Below, piece after piece: positions 1 to 4,232 of a stretch of DNA of 5,122 nt. The stretch is from Candidatus Puniceispirillum sp. (GTDB taxonomy: Bacteria > Pseudomonadota > Alphaproteobacteria > Puniceispirillales > Puniceispirillaceae). Each line of letters opens with the position of its first letter. Within the stretch, counting starts at the first letter, position 1. Under the pieces are notes generated by a model. The model searched no databases. It was not told the origin of the DNA and worked only from the letters and a program-made list of their open reading frames with translations. The position numbers and the translations under genes are program-made. The stretch is taken from the NCBI GenBank assembly GCA_016780525.1, contig JADHLR010000114.1, forward strand, positions 1 to 5,122, written 5' to 3'.

Positions 1-872
1 TCGGCTATCTCACAGATCTGCCGGATCTTGTCCCGGAAAGTGATATCGACCTTTTGCCGCCAGCCGCGCTGGTGGTTATCTGCACCGGAACACAGGGCGA
101 ACCGCGCGCTGCTATGGCGCGGATTGCGGCCGGAACGCATGAGACGGTCAGCCTGCAGGAAGGTGACACGGTGATCTACTCGTCACGTCAGATTCCCGGC
201 AATGAAACAGCCATTGCACGGGTTCAGGATATGCTGATCCGGCGTAACATTAACCTGATTACGGATCAGGACGCCCCGGTGCATGTGTCGGGCCATCCGT
301 CACGCGATGAAATGGTGGATATGTATGGGTTGGTGCGGCCAAAAATTGCTATACCAGTGCATGGCACCGCGCGGCATTTGCAGGCGCATGCCGAACTTGC
401 CAAAGCCTGTCAGGTGCAGCAAACCCTGCTTCCCGACAATGGCGTTATGATCCGGCTCAGCGGCAGCGAGGCGGCGATTATCGATAATGTGCATATTGGC
501 GCCATGACCAGCGAAAAGGGCAATATCATTGAATTGCAATCCGAGACATTGCGGTCGCGGCGGCGGATGTTGTGGAACGGGGCTGTGACGGTGTCGGTTA
601 TTCTCAATAAATCGGGTCATTTATGTGCATTGCCGAGTGTGGCACAGACCGGCCTTGGTGATGCGGCGGCGGCAAGCGATTATGTGGCGGCGGCCACATT
701 GGCGGTTGAAGATGCGATGGATGGTCTTGGCAAAACGGCGCGACGCCAGGATACATCAGTCGAAGAGGTGGTATCGCAGGCAGTCCGCCGCGTGGCGCGA
801 TCTATGTTTGGTTTGCGGCCCATTGCACAGGTGCATATTATGCGGATCGCCGAAGAGGATTTACGTGCATGA
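1..872 (+). CDS. rnj: Ribonuclease J, C-terminal part (5' end outside window)
   Basis: This is the C-terminal 289 or so residues of ribonuclease J, a cytoplasmic metallo-beta-lactamase/beta-CASP endo- and 5'-3' exoribonuclease of mRNA turnover and rRNA maturation. The frame is open from base 3, so the true start and the catalytic HxHxDH motif lie upstream of the window. Visible family marks are CTGTQGEPRAAMARIA (about 71-118), the beta-CASP segment VSGHPSRDEM with MYGLVRPKIAIPVHG (about 285-364), whose final His is the expected metal ligand, and a C-terminal domain ending RPIAQVHIMRI. Full-length family members have about 550 residues, so roughly half is present. No frameshift is seen. The stop overlaps the start of the next gene as ATGA (869-872), which suggests translational coupling. 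Family assignment is secure. Which RNA substrates it handles here cannot be seen. Confidence 0.95.
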   Translation, partial: GYLTDLPDLVPESDIDLLPPAALVVICTGTQGEPRAAMARIAAGTHETVSLQEGDTVIYSSRQIPGNETAIARVQDMLIRRNINLITDQDAPVHVSGHPSRDEMVDMYGLVRPKIAIPVHGTARHLQAHAELAKACQVQQTLLPDNGVMIRLSGSEAAIIDNVHIGAMTSEKGNIIELQSETLRSRRRMLWNGAVTVSVILNKSGHLCALPSVAQTGLGDAAAASDYVAAATLAVEDAMDGLGKTARRQDTSVEEVVSQAVRRVARSMFGLRPIAQVHIMRIAEEDLRA

Positions 873-1303
873 TCGGACGGATTAATCATATCGCGATTGC
901 GGTGCCCGATGTGACAGCCGCGGCACAGCATTGGCAGACCATGCTGGGTGCCACGGTCAGCGCCGTGCAGACATTGCCGGAACATGGCGTGCGCATCGTG
1001 TTTGTGACGGCGCCAAATGGCAAGGTTGAACTGATGGAGCCGATCGATGCGCAATCGCCGATCGCCGGGTTTTTACAGCGTAATCAGGATGGCGGTATGC
1101 ATCATATCTGCTATGAAGTGGATGATATTGCGGTGGCGCGTGAAACGCTTGAGTCGCGTGGGGCGCGGGTTTTGGGTAATGGCGAAGTCAAAATTGGCGC
1201 GCATGGCAACCCGGTATTGTTTCTGTACCCGAAAGATTTTAACGGCACTTTGATTGAACTTGAACAGGTGGTCACTGCGACCACCGACGCCAGCGCAGAA
1301 TGA
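869..1303 (+). CDS. mce: Methylmalonyl-CoA epimerase
   Basis: A 144-residue protein of the vicinal-oxygen-chelate (glyoxalase-like) fold that interconverts (2S)- and (2R)-methylmalonyl-CoA, feeding or draining the B12-dependent methylmalonyl-CoA mutase step of propionate metabolism. It has two beta-alpha-beta-beta-beta modules: NHIAIAVPDV at residues 6-15 and GGMHHICYEVDDI at 75-87. By family alignment the metal ligands should be H7, E54 (in VELMEP), H79 and E130 (in LIELEQ), with E130 also placed to act in proton transfer. SPIAGFLQ (63-70) and KIGAHGNPV (108-116) closely resemble the animal enzyme type. The length is normal. The ATG overlaps the rnj stop by four bases, so it is probably translated by coupling. 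The last dozen residues (TATTDASAE) are an unconserved tail. Other VOC enzymes are possible in principle, but these motifs are specific. Confidence 0.93.
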   Translation: MIGRINHIAIAVPDVTAAAQHWQTMLGATVSAVQTLPEHGVRIVFVTAPNGKVELMEPIDAQSPIAGFLQRNQDGGMHHICYEVDDIAVARETLESRGARVLGNGEVKIGAHGNPVLFLYPKDFNGTLIELEQVVTATTDASAE

Positions 1304-1316
1304 GGATCGTCAGCAG

Positions 1317-1553
1317 ATGAGTTTTGTATCCGGCTTAGTGGTGTATATCCTGCTCTGGTGGTGGGTGTTTTTGATGACATTGCCGTTTGGTGTAAAGGCA
1401 CCTGACGCTATTGAAACCGGGCATGCAACCTCGGCTCCGGCGAAACCGATGTTATGGCGTAAAGCCGGCGTCACAACAGTGATCGCGGCGGTTTTATTTG
1501 CGCTGGTTTACTGGGTGATTGTGTCAGAGTTCATCCGCCTCGATACAGCGTGA
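1317..1553 (+). CDS. DUF1467 family small inner-membrane protein
   Basis: A 78-residue protein of unknown function, recognised as DUF1467, a small alphaproteobacterial membrane family. It has two hydrophobic helices, about residues 4-23 (GLVVYILLWWWVFLMTLPFG) and 52-70 (VTTVIAAVLFALVYWVIVS). They are joined by a polar loop with the family-type pattern PFGVKAP...PAKPMLWRKAGVTTVIAAVL. A two-helix hairpin in the inner membrane is the likely topology. I chose ATG 1317 because GAGGA at 1302-1306 lies ten bases upstream. The frame is open further upstream (a TTG at 1254), but that would run deep into mce and adds no conserved sequence. It is the last gene of the rnj-mce run, 13 bases after mce and 36 bases before a hairpin. 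Being next to rnj and mce is a conserved arrangement as I recall it, but this gives no function. Confidence 0.85.
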   Translation: MSFVSGLVVYILLWWWVFLMTLPFGVKAPDAIETGHATSAPAKPMLWRKAGVTTVIAAVLFALVYWVIVSEFIRLDTA

Positions 1554-1589
1554 ACAACCGCCTAAGCAGAAGGGGACGAAAAAAGAAAA

Positions 1590-1614
1590 GCAAGGCTTAC
1601 GCCTTGCCTCTTTT
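1590..1614 (+). terminator. Probable intrinsic terminator after the DUF1467 gene
   Basis: A perfect 7-bp stem GCAAGGC (1590-1596) / GCCTTGC (1601-1607) with a TTAC loop lies 36 bases after the DUF1467 stop. CTCTTTT (1608-1614) follows it. The T-tract is interrupted on the plus strand. On the minus strand the same hairpin is followed by an even better T-rich tract (the complement of 1574-1589), so it could work in both directions, although no minus-strand gene is seen nearby. Confidence 0.7.
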
Positions 1615-1745
1615 GCGCCGGTTTTAACACCGTTTGCGCTTCTCCCTAAACCCGGTTTTGGCAACCTTGCAAAAAAGGCTAGTCAATTTTTCAGGGGTTG
1701 TCGATATAAAATTTGCAGAAAAAAACAGGTTTTTGAACATTTGTT

Positions 1746-1777
1746 TTGATCTTGAGCCAATATGGGTAACATATAAT
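1746..1777 (+). promoter_or_regulatory. Candidate promoter for rpiB
   Basis: A perfect -10 hexamer TATAAT lies at 1772-1777, 26 bases before the rpiB start, in AT-rich DNA between the upstream terminator and rpiB. The -35 element is poor: TTGATC at 1746-1751 gives a 20-base spacer and TTGAGC at 1752-1757 only 14, so neither is ideal. There is no TG extension before the -10. The 10-base motif GGTAACATAT (1765-1774) overlaps the -10 and recurs inverted before glyA. Confidence 0.45.
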
Positions 1778-1803
1778 CAAAAGCTGTCCAAAAGGGTGAT
1801 GAC

Positions 1804-2244
1804 ATGACCATCTATTTTGCTTCCGATCACGCCGGATTTTCGCTGCGTCAGACATTGTTGGCGCATGTGCAGGCGGCTGGGCATGATGTTGTTGATCTGG
1901 GGCCTGCGGCGGAATCATCAGTTGATTATCCTGATTTTGGGGTAAAGCTCGCCACCGCATTGCAGCAGGATGATGCGGGTTATGGCATTGCCATATGTGG
2001 CAGTGGTATTGGCATTTCGATGGCGTTGAACCGGTTTTCCTGGGTGCGCGCGGCGCTTGTAAGCGACCCTTTAGCGGCCGCATTGGCGCGACAACATAAT
2101 GATGCAAATGTTCTGGCTCTTGGCGAACGGTTGATCGAGCCTGATCTTGCCAAACAATGTGTTGATCATTTTCTCGACACTGAATTTGAAGGGGGACGGC
2201 ATCAGCGCCGCGTCGCCAAGCTGTCTCAAATCGGTGAAAAATGA
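1804..2244 (+). CDS. rpiB: Ribose-5-phosphate isomerase B
   Basis: A 146-residue RpiB/LacAB-family sugar-phosphate isomerase that interconverts ribose 5-phosphate and ribulose 5-phosphate in the non-oxidative pentose phosphate pathway in the cytoplasm. The N-terminus carries SDHAG (residues 7-11; D8 and H9 help bind and open the sugar). VDYPDF is at 40-45. CGSGIG is at 65-70, with C65 as the expected catalytic base. RQHNDANVLALG is at 96-107, with H98 as the ring-opening His. GGRHQRRV is at 130-137, with R132 and R136 for phosphate. All key positions are intact and the length is normal. The start ATG has AAGGGTG (1792-1798) a few bases upstream. Some relatives act on allose or galactose phosphates, but the glyA-nrdR neighbourhood favours the housekeeping ribose enzyme. 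It probably has its own promoter (TATAAT at 1772). Confidence 0.94.
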   Translation: MTIYFASDHAGFSLRQTLLAHVQAAGHDVVDLGPAAESSVDYPDFGVKLATALQQDDAGYGIAICGSGIGISMALNRFSWVRAALVSDPLAAALARQHNDANVLALGERLIEPDLAKQCVDHFLDTEFEGGRHQRRVAKLSQIGEK

Positions 2245-2266
2245 ACCTTTTGCTGTGCAGGCTCTT

Positions 2267-2293
2267 GGTATTGTGATCAAAATACCCTATTTT
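2267..2293 (+). terminator. 20-bp dyad after rpiB: weak terminator or operator
   Basis: Bases 2267-2286 (GGTATTGTGATCAAAATACC) form a near-perfect palindrome: nine of ten pairs match, with one mismatch at 2273/2280. It starts 23 bases after the rpiB stop and is followed by CTATTTT (2287-2293). As RNA it could fold into an AT-rich hairpin with a short U-tract, a weak intrinsic terminator for rpiB. As DNA, the symmetry around TGATCA (2274-2279) also fits a dimeric repressor site. TTGGTA at 2265-2270, 17 bases before TATTTT (2288-2293), also resembles a poor sigma-70 promoter on the same spot. I cannot decide between these. Confidence 0.4.
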
Positions 2294-2370
2294 AAAGGCT
2301 ATTAATAATTTTCCGGTCGGTAGCGTAGCTGTGAAAGCCGTCTGGACGCCCATCCAAATAGGTACAGATT

Positions 2371-2399
2371 TTAGGAATAGCTTACCGATTTTATAGAAT
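2371..2399 (+). promoter_or_regulatory. Weak candidate promoter for glyA
   Basis: TAGAAT at 2394-2399 differs from the -10 consensus at one base (the fourth position matches; the third is G) and lies 17 bases after TTAGGA (2371-2376), a poor -35. It would start transcription near 2406, giving a leader of about 25 bases that keeps the strong Shine-Dalgarno. It is supported mainly by position and by the TTACCGA repeats that straddle it. glyA might instead be read from the poor TTGGTA/TATTTT pair at 2265-2293 or from the rpiB promoter. Confidence 0.25.
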
Positions 2400-2409
2400 A
2401 TGTTACCGA
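2382..2409 (+). repeat. Pair of TTACCGA direct repeats in the glyA leader
   Basis: TTACCGA occurs at 2382-2388 and again at 2403-2409, exactly 21 bases apart, or two helical turns. An inverted core copy, TCGGTA, lies at 2317-2322. Same-face spacing next to the candidate glyA promoter makes these a possible binding site for a regulator. I cannot name the regulator, and 7-base repeats can arise by chance. Confidence 0.4.
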
Positions 2410-2413
2410 CTTA

Positions 2414-2421
2414 AAGAGGAG
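2414..2421 (+). promoter_or_regulatory. Strong ribosome binding site of glyA
   Basis: AAGAGGAG lies eight bases before ATG 2430. It is the best Shine-Dalgarno in the window and decides the glyA start. The in-frame ATGs at 2460 and 2466 have no comparable site. Confidence 0.75.
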
Positions 2422-2429
2422 ATCGTTTC

Positions 2430-3734
2430 ATGGATGACGCACGCAGCGTAAAAGACGCAATGACTATGACCGGGTTTTTTTCGGACCCACTGGCCAAAAC
2501 TGACCCGGAACTTGCTGCGGCAATTGCTGACGAACTGGTGCGGCAGCAAGACCAGATTGAAATGATTGCCTCTGAAAATATTGTCAGCGCCGCCGTCATG
2601 GAAGCGCAGGGGTCAGTGCTGACCAATAAATATGCCGAGGGTTATGCCGGGCGTCGTTATTATGGCGGATGCGAGCATGTCGATGTGGTTGAAACATTGG
2701 CAATCGATCGCGCAAAAGAGCTGTTTGGCTGTAAATTTGTGAATGTGCAGCCGCATTCGGGCGCGCAGGCCAATCAGGCTGTGTTTCTAAGCCTGCTGCA
2801 ACCTGGCGACACAATTTTGGGTATGTCACTTGCCGCTGGTGGGCATCTGACACATGGTGCGGCGCCGAATTTGTCGGGCAAATGGTTTAATGCTGTGCAA
2901 TATGGTGTCGATGAAGCCACCGCGCAGATCGATTTTGACGAATTGCAAAAACTGGCTGAACAGCATAAACCAAAAATGATTCTTGCCGGTGGTTCAGCCT
3001 ATCCGCGGACAATTGATTTTGCCGCATTCCGCAAGATTGCAGACTCAGTCGGTGCCTATTTCATGGTTGATATGGCGCATATTTCCGGCCTTGTTGCCGC
3101 TGGTGTGCACCCATCACCATTGCCGCATGCAGATGTTGTAACATCAACAACGCATAAAACCTTGCGGGCATCGCGCGGTGGTCTGATCATGACCAATAAC
3201 GAGGCGCTGGGCAAAAAATTCAATTCAGCCGTATTCCCCGGATTGCAAGGCGGGCCTTTGATGCATGCAATCGCGGGCAAGGCTGCGGCCTTTGCCGAAG
3301 CATTGCGGCCAGAATTTAAGTCCTATATCCAAACAGTCGTCAGCAATGCCAGAATCCTGTCGGCAACGCTGATGGATCGCGGTGTGGCGATTGTGTCTGG
3401 TGGCACCGACACGCATGTGGCGTTGGTTGACCTGCGTCCAAAAGGGCTGACCGGTAATATCACCGAAGTCTCGCTTGAACATGCGGGTATCACCTGTAAC
3501 AAGAACGGCATTCCATTTGACCCGCAACCCCCGATGGTGACATCTGGCGTGCGGTTGGGCACGCCGGCAGGTACCACACGTGGTTTTGGCAATGATGAAT
3601 TTGTCCAGATCGGCCATATGATTGGTGACGTGCTAGACGGGCTGGCAGAAAATCCGGATGACAACAGCGTTGTTGAAGCGCGGGTGCGTGAACAGGTTCG
3701 CGCCTTATGTCGGGCTTTCCCAATCTATCAATAG
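2430..3734 (+). CDS. glyA: Serine hydroxymethyltransferase
   Basis: A 434-residue fold-type-I PLP enzyme that converts serine and tetrahydrofolate to glycine and 5,10-methylene-tetrahydrofolate, the main source of one-carbon units for thymidylate, purines and methionine. Landmarks: IASENIVS (46-53), NKYAEGYAGRRYYGG (66-80), HSGAQAN (109-115), GGHLTHG (137-143), MVDMAHISGL (212-221, with D214 binding the PLP ring nitrogen), STTHK (239-243, with K243 the expected Schiff-base lysine), FPGLQGGP, and SGVRLGTPAGTTRGF (372-386, with R375 placed to hold the substrate carboxylate). The length is typical. The two residues just past the lysine loop are Ala-Ser (247-248), where Gly-Pro is usual. Start ATG 2430 follows a strong AAGAGGAG, and the first 14 residues are a variable extension. 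It lies 185 bases after rpiB and 45 bases before nrdR with no terminator, so read-through into nrdR is likely. Confidence 0.97.
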   Translation: MDDARSVKDAMTMTGFFSDPLAKTDPELAAAIADELVRQQDQIEMIASENIVSAAVMEAQGSVLTNKYAEGYAGRRYYGGCEHVDVVETLAIDRAKELFGCKFVNVQPHSGAQANQAVFLSLLQPGDTILGMSLAAGGHLTHGAAPNLSGKWFNAVQYGVDEATAQIDFDELQKLAEQHKPKMILAGGSAYPRTIDFAAFRKIADSVGAYFMVDMAHISGLVAAGVHPSPLPHADVVTSTTHKTLRASRGGLIMTNNEALGKKFNSAVFPGLQGGPLMHAIAGKAAAFAEALRPEFKSYIQTVVSNARILSATLMDRGVAIVSGGTDTHVALVDLRPKGLTGNITEVSLEHAGITCNKNGIPFDPQPPMVTSGVRLGTPAGTTRGFGNDEFVQIGHMIGDVLDGLAENPDDNSVVEARVREQVRALCRAFPIYQ

Positions 3735-3737
3735 TGT
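3722..3737 (+). promoter_or_regulatory. Candidate NrdR box 1
   Basis: AATCTATCAATAGTGT matches 12 of 16 positions of the NrdR-box consensus as I remember it (acaCwAtATaTwGtgt), with perfect CTAT/ATAG arms at 3725-3728 and 3731-3734. It overlaps the last four glyA codons and the stop, so part of its sequence is fixed by coding. Taken alone it would be unconvincing. Its 31-base spacing from the second box is the main support. Confidence 0.5.
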
Positions 3738-3752
3738 GTACACTCGCGCCCA

Positions 3753-3768
3753 ACGCTAGATATAGGGT
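3753..3768 (+). promoter_or_regulatory. Candidate NrdR box 2
   Basis: ACGCTAGATATAGGGT matches 13 of 16 positions of the remembered NrdR-box consensus (acaCwAtATaTwGtgt). It ends 11 bases before the nrdR start and overlaps the GGGTGG ribosome-binding region. The gap to box 1 is 15 bases (3738-3752), so the two centres are 31 bases apart and on the same face of the helix, as in known NrdR operators. It suggests NrdR represses its own gene, either at a promoter near the end of glyA or by blocking read-through. Confidence 0.55.
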
Positions 3769-3779
3769 GGGTAGCGCTC

Positions 3780-4232
3780 ATGATTTGTCCGTTTTGTGGA
3801 AATGAAGATACACAGGTAAAGGATTCGCGGCCCGCTGAAGACGGGGCCGCGATCCGTCGCCGTCGTCTTTGCGGCAAATGCGAAGCCAGATTTACCACAT
3901 TTGAACGCGTTCAGCTGCGTGAGATTACCATTGTTAAGCGCAATGGGCGTCGGTCTGTTTTCGATCGTGATAAATTGGAACGGTCGTTTGAGATTGCGCT
4001 GCGCAAACGTGACATAGACGCCGATGACGTGGCACGGGCGATCAATGAAATTGTCCGTAAGCTGGAAAGCCATGCTGATGGTGACGTGCCAAGCGAAAAG
4101 GTCGGCGAGTTGGTGATGTCCTCACTCTACAATCTCGATCAGGTTGCCTATGTGCGCTATGCCTCGGTCTATCGCAATTTCCGCGAGGCCAAGGATTTTG
4201 AAGCCTTTGTCGAGAAGGAACTCGGTGAATAG
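3780..4232 (+). CDS. nrdR: Transcriptional repressor NrdR
   Basis: A 150-residue repressor of ribonucleotide reductase genes that senses ATP/dATP and binds tandem NrdR boxes. The N-terminal zinc ribbon has CPFC (C3, C6) and C31-G-K-C34, followed by ARFTTFERVQLRE (36-48). The ATP-cone domain starts at TIVKRNGRRSVFDRDKLERS (about 50-69) and runs to YVRYASVYRNF near residue 133, ending in the usual KDFEAFVEKEL tail. Length and all four cysteines are as expected. The ATG has AGGGTGGG (3764-3771) eight bases upstream. It sits between glyA and ribD, a common alphaproteobacterial order. The reductase genes it should control are not in this window. Two NrdR-like boxes lie directly upstream, which points to autoregulation. 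Confidence 0.96.
   Translation: MICPFCGNEDTQVKDSRPAEDGAAIRRRRLCGKCEARFTTFERVQLREITIVKRNGRRSVFDRDKLERSFEIALRKRDIDADDVARAINEIVRKLESHADGDVPSEKVGELVMSSLYNLDQVAYVRYASVYRNFREAKDFEAFVEKELGE
4215..4219 (+). promoter_or_regulatory. Ribosome binding site deciding the ribD start
   Basis: AAGGA at the 3' end of nrdR lies five bases before GTG 4225 and supports that codon as the ribD start. The other in-frame options are GTG 4237, 17 bases away, and ATG 4312, which has no Shine-Dalgarno and sits inside the conserved WMRAA segment. Confidence 0.55.

Noticed and set aside
1615..1639. Second imperfect hairpin after the DUF1467 terminator (GCGC...CGGT / ACCG...GCGC)
   Set aside because: It has short stems split by a three-base bulge and no T-tract, so there is no good reason to call it functional.
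1519..1749. Plus-strand open frame of 76 codons overlapping the DUF1467 end and running through the terminator
   Set aside because: It reads through the hairpin, has a Lys/Phe-rich composition typical of translated AT-rich spacer, no Shine-Dalgarno and no recognisable family.
2292..2305. Possible CtrA-type site TTAA-N6-TTAA in the glyA leader
   Set aside because: The CtrA consensus needs a seven-base gap and a TTAAC half-site. Here the gap is six, and TTAA is common in AT-rich DNA.
1691..2353. Minus-strand open frame of 220 codons opposite rpiB
   Set aside because: It is antisense to an intact rpiB with all catalytic residues, rich in His, Pro, Gln and Arg as shadow frames are, and matches no family.
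2245..2429. Riboswitch (glycine, tetrahydrofolate or SAM type) in the glyA leader
   Set aside because: I could not find a conserved aptamer core or a convincing multi-stem fold, and the candidate promoter would leave only a short leader.
3736..3743. GTGTACAC palindrome after the glyA stop
   Set aside because: It is only eight bases with no stem extension or T-tract. It lies between the NrdR-like boxes and is not a terminator.
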